Below, piece after piece: positions 45,393 through 56,476 of a stretch of 64,000 nucleotides of DNA; positions within the stretch are counted from its first letter, which is position 1; each line of letters begins with the position of its first letter. The notes beneath the pieces were generated by a model. It was given only the letters and a program-made list of their open reading frames with translations. It did no database searches and was not told the DNA's origin. The DNA is from Locusta migratoria (Eukaryota > Arthropoda > Insecta > Orthoptera > Acrididae), in contig CM048746.1 in NCBI GenBank assembly GCA_026315105.1, positions 565,577,940 through 565,641,939 of the forward strand, written 5' to 3'. Made by a program: the position numbers and the translations under genes.

Positions 45393-45823
45393 CTCAGAGA
45401 CGAATAGTTTTGCGCAAGATAGGGTAGCTTGGAGGTGGAGAACTGCATCAAACCAGTCTACGGACTGAAGACTACACCCACAACAACAACACACCACATC
45501 ATTAAGTAGTGTATGTCGTGTAAGATTATTCATAAATAGTCATTTTAGACACAGTAATTTCATTAATAAAGCCCCATCATTACGGCAGACTTTATTCAAA
45601 TGTGTAGTCCATTTGTCACGGAATGAATTGCAGTTTCTTCTTAGGCATTGTCGTTTGCTGTACCAGAAAAGAATTAGGAGCAGAATTTGTAGCACAGGTA
45701 ACTAAAACATTAATTCTTTGAGTAGTGTTCACATTTCATGGAATATGCAGGTGATACCCGAAAACATAGTTTATTTAAATTCCAAAAATTATTATTATTT
45801 GATTAATGATGGAAATTCTCCTC

Positions 45824-45890
<67 letters not shown>

Positions 45891-46088
45891 GCTTGCTCTT
45901 TCCTCTTTGGTTACATATCCTCTCTGACTTGGCTCAGTACTATAATACAGTATCTCTAACTTCCACACTCCTTAACACCATCCTCATGACCTAGGTCGTG
46001 AGTTACCTTCCCCTTCCGTTCCCTTTTTTCTACCCTTCTCTTCCACCTAAAGAAGGAACTGTGTTCCGAAAGCTTGTCCTTTCCGTCC

Positions 46089-46121
<33 letters not shown>

Positions 46122-49100
46122 CTTCATTTGTGTCACTATCGGCGGTACAGCACAAAGGTAAGTACTGACCAGCCAATCTACCGCTTTGAAAAATAATTTA
46201 AAAATTATTAATACTGCGATCAATTTTGACGTTAACCGCGCATATGTGATCATTAGTGTGAAAGCAGGCACGTTAAACAGATGCAGAACAGAATGTTGTA
46301 TTTATATAGAAACTTCTTCCCTCGAAATATTTTCTCCATTAGGCTTATGCAGGTTGCCTTCTTTTTACATTTTCAATGAAACCTTCAACCTGCCTGCAAA
46401 AAGAAACATCACAGGTTCAGTAAAGTGGAGTACCTGTGCGCGGCACAATTTTACACTGCAAAAGCCTACGTTTCTTCTCTCTACAAAGTTTTGATGGAAA
46501 AGTGCCTGATCAGTCTGGACTCAAGCGAGTGTTATCCACACACGTGAGACTGTAACTACCTACCAGAAATATAATTCATGTTTGAAGAAAGTTTGTTTAT
46601 TATTGCAACTACTACGACAAAAGCACTTGTCTGAATAATTTTCCATGGCATGTTATAACGATGATCTGTACACGTCCAAATGATAACCGCAAACCATAAC
46701 CACAGCACCACTCCCTCTATCTCAGAACAACACTCGCGTTAATGCTATAGGAGATGCGCAAAAACAACATCTATTTTGTCGGAAAAGCCACGTACTGGTT
46801 TACGGGTCTAAGTCTAACGGTCTCATTAGGAGGTATAAAAAAGACTGGACAGTTTGATATTCTGTGATTGCAACAACACTGAGCACATAATTTTCATCGA
46901 TGTCCTTACAGGTAAAGACCGCACAAAGGACGTTGAAAATTATAACTAGTGCCAGCATTGTATAAATTCTTATACATTATGATTATGTGATGCTAATACT
47001 AGAATGAATATTAAATATTAGTTTAAGTGTTGCAAATATACACCTTATCAAATGTGCAGACAACACAAAAAAAAAATAATAGACGGATTATAAGAAAGAA
47101 AATGGTTCCAAGGGAAACTACAGCCGTTTGGAAAATCCATGGTAATGAGACCAACAGAAATATGGAAAAAATATCAGTCCGAGTGGTTAAGTGAGGGTTA
47201 ACTTTTGTTGGACATATGTATTAAATGAACGATAAAAGGCTAAAGAAACAATTCTTCGTATGCTTCTGGAAAAACAAATCAACAGTAGCATGAGCAAAGA
47301 AGAAAATAAAATACTTAGAATGAAACATCATCAAATAATCTTAACTAACCACAATAAAGAACATAATAATAATTGAAGCCATTGAAAGAGGATGAAATAA
47401 GAAATTGGAAACAACCTGAAAAAAAAAAAAAAAGAAGTAACATACATGGGAGATTATGACGGATAAATTAATATATACATTAGTGTCCCTAATTCTATGT
47501 TTAGATAACAGAAGCTCTTCTTATTTTGCACTCCATGTTACGGAGCCTTCCCAGAAATGTTCACATCATGAAAACAATGCTGCATGGATTTCTTTTCGTT
47601 TGTTTGCCTCTCTTCGTTCGTTTGTGCCACTGACAGCGATATCAAGAAAGATTTTTCTGAGTCTATAATCGTAAAGAAAACTGACGCTTACATCTAATGT
47701 TATCAGTATAATCAATGGAAAAGCTCAAATAAATGTGAAACAGCACTGGTGAATGACTTTTGTTGTCATTGCGCTTAAGACAGAATACGCAAATAATTGA
47801 GACACTTATTACTATGTTAGCGGTCGGTGCATCTGTATATTTTTATTAGTGACAACGATCGGCTCATTAAAGCTAGTTACGGAATTGCGAGCAGGGCTCA
47901 TTGACCTATACTGTAGGTGTTCGGACCCCCAGCAGGCGCGCGACGCGCGAGCTAAGTCTGTCGAGCTCGCTTGGCAGTCACCTCGGCTCTTATTCCTCCT
48001 GTTGAAGCTTGGCAACATCGCAGTAAGTCTGTCAACGCTGGTACCGAGGTCTTACTTTCTGGTTAGCACAGAACTATGCTCATAAATTCACTTGGTGTTT
48101 CCTGTAATTTCCATTGAATAATCTGACTGGTTTCTCAGTCGAGAGGCGACAGAAGGCTATTTGTTCATGCTTTTGGGTCCATAAAATTGTTTACACGACG
48201 AAATTCCAACTAATCTCGTCTCTTACGTTGCGAGTTATATGTTCTACTCGCGTATGTGGCAGTAGGAAAGCATTAGCGTGCACTCTCCTCGGTAGCTCTG
48301 CAGTAAAGTAGTTGCCTGCCATGGAGAGGTGGCTTTGGTCAATGGTTCGGGTCTCATTGGAGTAGAATTTTTAGCTTTTTTCGTGACAGGAGTTGGACGA
48401 ATCCACATCGAAAACAACAAGAAACCTCTTGTGCTTACTTGCTATATTCTCTCTGATAATGGGAAAGTCTGACAACGTTCTGGTAGTTTACCAAATCCTT
48501 AATTTTTGTCGAAGGTTATTCGAGTAGGGGCATGAAAGATAAACATTTGAGGACATGTGATCGAAAGAGTAGGTGCGGAATGGGTGACTTCCAAAGCACA
48601 CTAATCGATGTTTTGTTTGTGAAATCAACTGCAATTATTATAGTGTAGTACTAACACATGATGTAATTTTTTAGGTCGTTTGTCCTTACAGTGCGACTAA
48701 ATGGTGTCTCAGTTGTTTGCAAAAAATGGACGCACCCTGGCGTTGTGGTTGCACTTTGCTGAGTATAAAAATCTTTTAGTACTCAGACATTAATTTCTTC
48801 TTAAGACGTCAGCATGAGAGCATCATAACTCGTCACTAGTAACAATCGTGAGTAGGAATCCTCACTGAGCGGCCTGATGGCGTTCAAGAAAAATGTGGTA
48901 ATAGTCACCCCAATGACCCTTTATACCGATTCTACTTTACGAAGTTTAGATTATGTTCATATATGTCAGAAAAATTCAACACGTGGCTGTAATATAAGTA
49001 CCAGAACTTGAGGTAAGGCTATAGCAGCCGGTAAATAAACTCAGAGCGGCGCGCCGCTGTCACCGAGTGCAGGCGGCTGCCGCGATGCGGCTGCTGGCGC

Positions 49101-49542
49101 GTCGCCGTAGCCGGTGCCCACTACTCCCGAGAGTAAACAGTCCAGTTTGATGCAGCAGCGAGCCCTTTTGTGTAATTATTTCTGGGACTTTTCGCTGTTA
49201 CATTTGAGGTTCTTCCACAGTGATAACGAACACAGCCGATTTGCAGTTTAAAAAAAAAAAAATTGAAGGTGGTTGGATTTGATCTTGCGACAGCTTACAC
49301 ATACGTTTGTAAATGCGACTCTTACCACGAGACCATGCGCTCAGATGCCACCATATCGCCTCGAGATGGACATAACACTTCCTCCTGATAGTACTGCATT
49401 CTACAGTGTTGCCAGATCGTGCACATCGCCGGACTTAGCATTCTGAGGGGCGATCGAATTTATTGTCCACACTGCGCGACCGACTCGGACTTAGCCTCTG
49501 CGTCGGCCGGCCGGCGATCAATTTTTTTGTCTAAGACTGTAC
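45393..49542 (-). repeat. Right arm of large inverted duplication (~4.15 kb)
   Basis: Inverted copy of 32691-36909. The inner edge is CTCAGAGACGAA within the last ~95 bp of an RTE element, ending in the ACAACAACAAC tail. The outer edge is GTCTAAGACTGTAC at 49542. It includes the compound microsatellite (45826-45887), a T32 tract (46090-46121) and a tRNA-Gly-like stretch (48291-48364). No recognisable gene. Confidence 0.95.
48291..48364 (+). other. Degenerate tRNA-Gly-like sequence (right arm)
   Basis: Plus-strand counterpart of 33878-33950, with the same GTAAAGTAGTTGCCTGCCAT anticodon arm. Not a functional tRNA. Confidence 0.5.
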
Positions 49543-49589
49543 ATTCATCTGTATATGTGTATACTGTCTGTAATATTTCCTGCGGCTAC

Positions 49590-50200
49590 AATTTATAGTG
49601 CACAGTGTATAAATTGTAGCGTCATACCGAATGCCGTAGTTCTACTCCATAAACACTGAAAAAGTAGTAGCGAAAAACTTTTTTCCTTTCATCTTTTTGC
49701 TATGGTTGTCAGCAAGAAAAAGTTTGATAAAGGTTTGAAATTATGTTTAAAGTTTGTTGCTACTCGCTAAGTACTCTCATTCTCATATAGTGTGTTCATA
49801 AAATTTCGTCGCATTATGTGGCAGTTTCTTGCAACTCTTATTTTTTATGATGTTATATCTCCTGAACCATATGTCGTATGTGGTTCGTACTCCTACATAA
49901 ATTGTTGTCTTACATAAGGAATATGTGTACCAACTTTGGTTGAAATTGGTCCAGTGGCTTAGGAGTAAATGTGCAGCATTGTTGTTTGACGCAGCAGTTT
50001 TTCGCGCATCTCATTGTTTATGATGTCATATCTTCTTACTTGTGTGTCGTAGGTGAGTCTTACCCCGACAGCGATTGTTGCCTGATATTAAGGAACCTGT
50101 GTACCAAGTTTGGTTCAAATCGGTCCAGTAGTTTAGGAGGAGATTTGGAACATACATACACACATAAATATATACACACATACAGCCTGTTTTATAAGAT
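49590..50200. repeat. Degenerate repeat with two ~170 bp units
   Basis: Units near 49838-50000 and 50007-50150 both contain TTATGATGTYATATCT, a RTGTGTACCAA(C/G)TTTGGTT word, and GAAATTGGTCCAGTGG or AAATCGGTCCAGTAG followed by TTAGGAG. It ends in a CATACATACACACATA tract. Related sequence occurs at 62240-63060. Confidence 0.65.
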
Positions 50201-50244
50201 GTAAAATAGGTGTAGTACCAAACGATGAAATAGGTTAATTTGTT

Positions 50245-50312
50245 CCGAACCCGGGTTTCTCGCTTTTCGCGAGCGGTCGCCTCATCATTAAGCTACCCTA
50301 ACACGACTCCAG
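50245..50312 (-). other. tRNA-like sequence, probable repeat head
   Basis: Minus strand reads GGGTAGCTTAATGATGAGG, a CGCTCGCGAAAAGCGAG arm and an ACCCGGGTTCGGAAC B-box-like end. It is likely the head of a tRNA-derived repeat. No intact acceptor stem is evident. Confidence 0.45.
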
Positions 50313-50416
50313 GACCAACCCAGACTTCCGTATGCCACATCGACTGCACATATGAGTATGTCAGCGTTTGGTGCTACATCTATACCTTATACAGTGAAGC
50401 TGTGAGAAATTCGCTG

Positions 50417-50576
50417 TCGACCTCGGTAGTCGAGCGGTCTGCGGCGTGCCAGTCACGGCTTGCACGGCCGCTGCGGTCAGGATTTGTGTCGTCTTTAATA
50501 TAGGTTCATTAGTAGTTTGTAAGTTTAGGGACTGATGACTCCGTAGTTAAGTCCCATAAGCTCTACAAACATTTGA
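50417..50576 (+). mobile_element. tRNA-derived SINE (type A), internally deleted
   Basis: The head region (CGACCTCGGTAGTCGAGCGG) is followed by GTCACGGCTTGCACGGCCGC. Then a deletion removes the B-box and the CTCGGGCATGG block, and it resumes GATTTGTGTCGTC. The 3' half is normal. TGAGAAAT occurs on both sides (50402-50409 and about 50586-50593), a likely target duplication. Confidence 0.85.
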
Positions 50577-51019
50577 AAAACTTTATGAGAAATCCTCTAT
50601 TGCGAATAAATATTGATAAAATATTTCATAAGTGTAATTCGCCACCATACACTAATTTAATTTCGTTATTTATTCCATCATCGACGAAATTTTGCACATT
50701 ATACGTTCAAAACAAGAGAAATGAAACTAAAATTTCGTCGTGTGGGGATGATACTTTACTTATAGACTTTGACGGCAGTTTGCAGCTTTATTCCGATCTT
50801 TTTGCAGACTTGACCTCCAAAAGCAGAGTAACATAAATGTCTATATAAGATTTCGAAATGTGCATGGTGGAAGGTATTTTACAACAGACTCTTACACTAT
50901 CTACAGTTTTACCCTGATCTTGATGAATTGTACTCACTTTGCTAACAAAATAAGAGAAACATTATTGTCTAAACCATATTTCATCCCGTGCATGGCGCAA
51001 AGTAGCTTATAACTGACTT

Positions 51020-51098
51020 AGGCACCTAACGGACCAAATTGATGTCATTGATCCGTAGACTAACAAACTGATTAAGCTAACTTATACTACGGACAATA
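51020..51098 (-). mobile_element. SINE 3' fragment (type B-like)
   Basis: ACGGACCAAATTGATGTCAT, then TTGATCCGTAGACTAACAAAC and AACTTATACTACGGACAA, matches the 3' half of the SINE at 20122-20324. Confidence 0.6.
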
Positions 51099-51519
51099 GA
51101 CACGGCCGCAGAATCTGTGATTAGACGTGCCAGACTGCGAGGCCATTCCGACACTGGTCGACTCCGTTTCATTGATCAGCATGAAAGTTGGCACATTTAT
51201 GTGTGTTTTCATGGAAAAGATTGCTACGCCTCTCAAAGGAACGTATGGTTCTTGGCAGTGGATACTTTGTATTAAACTTCGATATCGTTTCATTGAGCTC
51301 CATGAAATTTGATAAATACGTGAAATTTTCCATACGGCGAGGAGAGGAGGAGGAAATGAATAGTAGTTAGAGTAGGAGATGGGCAGAGAGAAGGAAGGCG
51401 ACTATAGTCCGCGTCACATAGGAAGGCGGCCCAGTTCTCAGACGTTCTGTGGATCCCCCTTCACTACCGAACTAGTAGCCAATAATAGTCAATCTTATAT
51501 TCTTCAAAAATGAAACGCC

Positions 51520-51710
51520 AAGATCGCGAATTAATAATTTATTTAATGACGACCGGTTTCGAAAGACTGAGCCACCATCATCGTATATATTTTACAAGCT
51601 GCTCATCTTATTTAAACAAATGGATACAAAACAATAAGTGTAACATAGCACTTACTCATCATATAAAATACATTAATTAAAACAAGGCAGCTTACAAGAG
51701 ACTGACAGCT
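51520..51710. repeat. Dispersed repeat with ACCGGTTTCG core
   Basis: Second copy of the family at 14281-14560, ending at CAGCTTACA followed by GAGACTGACAGCTGT. It directly abuts repeat R copy 1. Confidence 0.65.
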
Positions 51711-51988
51711 GTGGGAGAGATATTAAAATAATAGTTTAAATAGGCAAAAATTAAAAAAACACGTATATTTGTCAAGCTAAACTCAGATATCAAATAATTT
51801 GGCTGTTTGATAAAATACGGTCAGAAAGAATATTATGTGTTGGGTGCATAGGTATTATCACAATAGTTAAGTCGTAATCGTATCGTCCAACAATTTTTAT
51901 CATTTGTGTCCGAAATGTTTGCAAAAAATCATAAAACCACAGGCAAATAGAAAGTGGGCCGTAAAACACGCCAGTGCGATTTTCGTAA
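51711..51988. repeat. Repeat R, copy 1 (~270 bp)
   Basis: Begins GTGGGAGAGATATTAAAATA. It contains AATAATTTGGCTGTTTGATA, ACGGTCAGAAAGAATATT, GGGTGCATAGGTATTATCAC and CGTAATCGTATCGTCC, and ends with AAAACACGCCAGTGCGATTT. Two more direct copies follow. Confidence 0.9.
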
Positions 51989-52084
51989 CAGAGGGCGTCG
52001 AGCCCTCCAATCGAGCACGCTGAGCTACCATGCCGGCAATCCTCTGGCGGAATGCGCTGAGCCACCGCGCCCTAGCAAGTTCCG
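51989..52084 (-). other. tRNA-like sequences, probable SINE head
   Basis: Minus strand reads GGGCGCGGTGGCTCAGCGCA, TTCCGCCAGAGGATTGCCGG, then a second GTAGCTCAGCGTGCTCGATT with GAGGGCTCGACGCCC. Two tRNA-A-box-like motifs in tandem suggest a tRNA-derived repeat. Not an intact tRNA. Confidence 0.45.
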
Positions 52085-52210
52085 AACCACCGTCTGACAT
52101 GTTCGTACATCACAAACTACGGCGAACAACTGTGGGAGTAACCCGTAATTCTCGTACCATCAATAGCAGATGATGTCTGCTAACATGTTATTTTTAGACA
52201 TTAGATTATA

Positions 52211-52409
52211 AAATTTTTCAAATGTTTGTATAGTTTAAGGGACTTAACTGAGGGGTCATCAGTCCCTTAACTTACAAACTACTTATGAACTAGCTACTAC
52301 TAAGGACGGCACAAATATCCATGCCCGAGGGGGGATTCGAACCCCCGACCATAGTGACCTTGCAGACCGTCACTGGCGCGCTGCAGTCCTCTTGGCCACC
52401 GCGGCCGTC
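52211..52409 (-). mobile_element. tRNA-derived SINE (type A), complete, 12 bp TSD
   Basis: A 199 bp copy with head GGCCGCGGTGGCCAAGAGG, B-box GGGGGTTCGAATCCCC and the standard 3' end. Perfect target duplication CATTAGATTATA at 52199-52210 and 52410-52421. Confidence 0.93.
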
Positions 52410-52693
52410 CATTAGATTATATAACTCTTTGTCCTAACAATGATGTGTTTTTGATCATTTTAAGTGCCCCATTGCTTTGAAATTACAACGCTTGAGTTAT
52501 AATAAGAAAATCTTCAGACACAGGAAGCAAGATCGCATATCAAAAGAGAGTTTCGGGCAAGGTTTCGAGCGAGGGGTGACACGTGACTGATTTCCGATCG
52601 CCTGAATGTACGCTACCTTCCTTCCAGGCTTATAGTCATTCCTAACCATTACAGGCAAAGAAAATAAAATTAGAAAAAAACTACTAAGGCAAG

Positions 52694-52945
52694 AAGGGTG
52701 ATAATATTTTAACGGAAAACGGTAGTGAAATTGTGGGAGAGACACTGAAATAATAATTTAAAGAGGAAGAATGTTAAAATAAAAAAACGTTCGTTTGTCA
52801 AAACTATACCCAAAATATCAAATAATTTAGGCTGTTTGTTAAAATACGGTCAGAAAGAATATTTCGTTTTTGGCTGCATAGATATTATCACAATAGTAGA
52901 ATCGTGATCGTATCGTCCGTAATTTTTATTACTTATATATTTGTT
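52694..52945. repeat. Repeat R, copy 2
   Basis: Same blocks as copy 1, extended upstream by GTGATAATATTTTAACGGAA, which is shared with copy 3. Ends at TAATTTTTATTACTTATAT. Confidence 0.88.
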
Positions 52946-53654
52946 ATATAAGGTTGTATAAGGTAATTAATATGCAAGTACACAACTAAATTACAGAGAT
53001 GATTAGCTGAAATTACGCTAATTTTTATTCAACAGTCATTACCTCTGATAATATAATAATTACAATAATATTTACCACAGTATTTTCACATTAATGGCAT
53101 GTAGCCATTATGAAATGTTTCTGTTGTCGTAGATCACCAGCAGCGTCCACAGACAAGTTGCTTGCAATCTATGGAACCGCAATACTGTTCATCTGTTTAG
53201 ACGCCATAACTTGCTGCCATCTGTGGTACTGCGCAATGCTTTATTTTTGACAATGTAAGGATACTTCCTAGCAGCAGATAAGTTTTATGAACTTCATAAT
53301 GGGATGATGTCGGCCCGAAACACGTCGTGTTGACATATATGTTTTATTATTGTCAACTGGTGCGTGAAGTAAAGTAATAACTATTCTTGATAACAGATGG
53401 TACACGTTTGGCATTGTATCCATTCACCTTTATCTTCCTCTGCAACATGTGACCATTTCTCCTGGCAGAATTCACATTTTCATTCCATCGTCTCATCTTG
53501 TTTCTGTTAAAATGTTTTACAGTCTCTCAGCGCGGCTGCTGTTGCTTTCGTGAGACTCTTTGCTTTTCTGTAGGAAAGATGGTTCCTTTTGTAGAATGAA
53601 ACACTCTAGTCCTTTCTAGCTATGTCCTTGCAGATAAACATACTTCATTGACTA
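52946..53654. other. Unassigned
   Basis: No gene or recognised repeat between copies 2 and 3 of repeat R. Confidence 0.4.
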
Positions 53655-53733
53655 AGGTGATAATATTTTAACGGAAATTGATAGTGAAATTGTGGGAGAG
53701 ATACTGAAATAATAATTTAAAGCGGAAGAATGA

Positions 53734-53767
<34 letters not shown>

Positions 53768-53925
53768 TACGTTCGTCAAAACTATACCCAAATATTAAAT
53801 AATTTTGGCTGTTTGTTAAAATATGGTCAGAAAGAGTATTCCGTGTTGGGTGCATAGACATTATCACGATTGTTAAATCGTAATCGCATCGTCCATAATT
53901 CTTTATTACTTGTATTTTTATATAT
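53655..53925. repeat. Repeat R, copy 3 (left part), with A28 tract
   Basis: Same blocks as copy 2, with an A28 run at 53737-53764. Its right part (AAATCATAAAACTACAGGCA, AAAACACGCCAATGCGATTT) is displaced to 54996-55092 by the foldback element. Confidence 0.88.
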
Positions 53926-53926
53926 T

Positions 53927-54990
53927 TTTGACGACATTACAGCGTTCAAATTAATGAAATAAATCGCAATTTGCGATCACTTATGGATTCACTGTACTAG
54001 GTTTAGATGAAATACCAAAGTGTGGCGAATGAAAATTTGTGCGTGGCCGGGATTCGAACCCAGGATCTCCTGCTTACTAGGCAGACACGTTAACCACTCC
54101 TCCACAGAGGAAACAGTAACCAGCCCGACTGCAGAGGACTCTTGCCTGCACGTCTCCCGCCACACCCAAATCTCCAATCGCCACGCTGTCTCTTTCCTAT
54201 AACCACAGCCGATTTTGTTCTGTAATGCTCTCAGCCACAATACTGTATTCCCGCATCAGGGACTACAGACCATGAGGTATCGATACACAATTAATTGCCG
54301 TCAGGAGAGTAGCCTCGGCTTGTATACAATTATGTACCGCAATTTGCGATTAATTTCATTAATTTGAACGCTGTAATGTCGTCAAACATATACAATTGTA
54401 TACAACCCGAGGCTGGGCTACTGACGGCAATTAATTGTGTCTCGATACCTCATGATTTGTTCTCCCTGATGCGGAAATACAGTATTGTGGCTGCGAGCCT
54501 TACAGAACAAAATGGGCTGTGGTTATAGGAAAGAGACAGCGTGGCGAATGGAGATTTGGGTGTGGCGGGAGACATGCAGGTAAGAGTTCTCTGCAGTCTT
54601 GTTATTCAAATTCAAATGTTCAAATGTTTGTTAAGCTTAAGGGACTTAACTACGGGGTCATCAGTCCCTAAACTTACAAACTACTTATGAACTACCTACA
54701 ACTAAGGACGGCACAAATATTCATGCTCGAGGGGGGATTCGAACCCCCGACCGCAGTGACCGTGCAGACCGTGACTGAAGCGCCTCAGTCCCCTCGGCCA
54801 CCGCGGCCGGTAGTCTGGTTAATCACTGAGTACTCGGTGACGTAGTGGTCAACGTGTCTGCCAAGTAAGCAGGAGATCCTGGGTTCGAATCCCGGCCGGC
54901 CACACATTTTCATTCGCCACACTTGGGTATTTCATCTAAACCTAGTACAGTGAAGCCATAACTAATCGCAAATTGCGATTTATTTCATTA
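53927..54990. mobile_element. Large foldback element with tRNA-Thr-like arms
   Basis: Left arm about 53967-54333 and right arm about 54394-54975 are inverted copies. The right arm is lengthened by a SINE at 54605-54811. The ~60 bp centre carries GCAATTTGCGATTAATTTC, ATTAATTTGAACGCTGTA and ATGTCGTC, and an inverted copy of it also sits at the left outer edge (53927-53975). Each arm has a tRNA-Thr-like stretch with a TCTGC-loop-GCAGG anticodon arm (loop containing AGT) and a GGGTTCGAATCCC B-box. The element splits repeat R copy 3. ATTACTT(G/C)TATTTT flanks it on both sides and may be its target duplication. No protein is encoded. Confidence 0.85.
54605..54811 (-). mobile_element. tRNA-derived SINE (type A) in foldback right arm
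   Basis: A complete copy with head CGGCCGCGGTGGCCGAGGGG, B-box GGGGGTTCGAATCCCC, and a 3' end running into AACATTTGAATTTGAA. The target duplication AGTCTTGTTA / AGTCTGGTTA (54595-54604 and 54812-54821) has one mismatch. Confidence 0.92.
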
Positions 54991-54995
54991 CTTCT

Positions 54996-55092
54996 ATTTT
55001 CGTTATTTTTTGTCCCAAATGTATGCGATAAATCATAAAACTACAGGCAAATTTAAAGTGGCCCGTAAAACACGCCAATGCGATTTTTTTCA
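54996..55092. repeat. Repeat R, copy 3 (right part)
   Basis: Continues copy 3 after the foldback insertion, matching 51888-51988 of copy 1. Confidence 0.85.
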
Positions 55093-55299
55093 TCATTAGT
55101 AACGGTCCGCTCCCCTAGAAAGAAGCCTACATTGCAACTAGAAAGGTGGCAAGTTCCTTCCTTCGCATTGTGTAAAACCGAATTGGTATCCCACCAGTTG
55201 AAGCGCTCTTTCCTCCGATGAGTGATTTCAATCACTTTTCTAGCGCAAGTGCGGCCGATTTCCTTGTGGGAACGAGCCACGGCTGCGGGCTATCGCATT

Positions 55300-55665
55300 A
55301 CCGCTCCGCAGTGTGGGAGTCTTAATCACTGCCCCGGGGCCGCAGCCCGGGCTGAGGCGGCAGAGAGCAGTTCTTTCAATCAATTATGCAGATGGACGCC
55401 GCGCCGCGCCGCGCCGCGCAGCACCGCCTATAATCGTATTCGGGGCGGCTGTGTGCTGTAATTGGGTCAGCCGGCCGGGGCGGGCCTTTCATCACGCGGA
55501 GCGGGCGGGGGCGGGGGGCGGCCGGCGCCGGGACAGTGCCCGCTGCCCGGGGGGCGGGGGGCGGAGACAGCGGGCCCAGCCGCGCGCGTGGCCCCCACGT
55601 GTCTGCACCGGCGTCTCTGTCCTCAGTCAATCCGGACTCCCCCAGGCACTATCGCGTGTTTAACG
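55300..55665. promoter_or_regulatory. CpG-rich island, candidate regulatory or promoter sequence
   Basis: An abrupt block of very high GC and CpG density (GCCGCGCCGCGCCGCGC, GGGCGGGGGCGGGGGGCGG). It surrounds short AT-rich words that look like homeodomain-type sites: CAATCAATTATG (55378-55389), TAATCGTATT and TAATTGGGT. GC-box-like GGGCGGGG words suit Sp/KLF factors. Open frames on both strands are compositional and conflict with each other. A CTCTGTCCTCAG near 55615-55626 resembles a splice acceptor, but no exon can be defined. No transposon ends were recognised around it. Function is inferred from composition only. Confidence 0.4.
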
Positions 55666-55764
55666 AGTTTTTGTTGAACGAAGATACAAAGGAATAAAAA
55701 CTCAGCTGCCAACGGGCACTGATCAGTGGAACAAGTTACAATTTTGTGCCGTGCCAGGATTCGA

Positions 55765-55889
55765 AAATGTTCAAAAATGTTCAAATGTTTTTAAATCTAT
55801 CGGACTCAAGTGCTCGGTTATTAGTCGATAGCTTACAAACTACTTAAACAAAACTAACCCAATAACAACACAAACACCCATGCCCGAGT
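55765..55889 (-). mobile_element. SINE 3' half (type B-like)
   Basis: AATGTTCAAATGTTTTTAAA, TCTATCGGACTCAAGTGCTC and ACAAACACCCATGCCCGAG match the 3' half of the 20122 SINE. The tRNA head is missing, cut at CCCGAG next to the transposon end at 55904. Confidence 0.8.
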
Positions 55890-55948
55890 GTTGGGGCGAT
55901 ATAGAGGGTGTTTCACTAAGTGTGTTTGCCTCTGTAACTTATAAAATA

Positions 55949-56146
55949 GCCGGCCGCGGTGGCCGAGGGGACTAAGGCGCTCCAGTCACGGTCTTCACGG
56001 CCACTACGGTCGGGGGTTCGAATCCCCCTCGGGCATGGATATTTGTGCCGTCCTAGTTCGTAAGTAGTTCGTAAGTAGTTCATAAGTAGTTTGTAAGTTT
56101 AGGGACTGATGACCCCGTAGTTAAGTCCCATAGACTATACAAACAA
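55949..56146 (+). mobile_element. tRNA-derived SINE (type A), complete, 13 bp TSD
   Basis: A 198 bp copy in the left terminal repeat of the transposon. Head GCCGGCCGCGGTGGCCGAGG, B-box GGGGGTTCGAATCCCC, 3' half with tandem TTCGTAAGTAG words. Perfect target duplication AACTTATAAAATA at 55936-55948 and 56147-56159. It can be removed in thought to restore the transposon repeat exactly. Confidence 0.96.
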
Positions 56147-56476
56147 AACTTATAAAATAATAGCCGACGGGAAATTTATAATGCAGTAGGTCAACACAAG
56201 ATATGTTACACTTTCTGCGGAGCTATGAATATATTTATTGTATCATTTTCCAGAGAGTTACAGCACAAAGATATAATTATTAAATGGAGCAATAGTTTTT
56301 CTATCGTGCATTAGAATCGTTGAAACCAGCTACGTCCAAATCAATTTAAACTACATTCCTATCACCGTTAGTTTGGGAACTACAACCCTTCAAAGTTTCA
56401 GGGGCAGATACCACACGCTGTACATAATACATAGCTGTGTGGTGGGTGATGGATGTTATGGCGGTGGGAAGTTGAT

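Noticed and set aside
45187..47668. Direct repeats of ~206 bp about 2.3 kb apart as possible LTRs.
   Set aside because: No TG...CA ends, primer-binding site or polypurine tract, and no gag/pol between them. One copy is joined to an RTE tail and the segment occurs only once in the other arm.
55313..55677. 116-, 84- and 71-codon frames in the CpG island.
   Set aside because: Opposed and overlapping frames of glycine/arginine/alanine-rich sequence. No motif and no splice context that could be supported.
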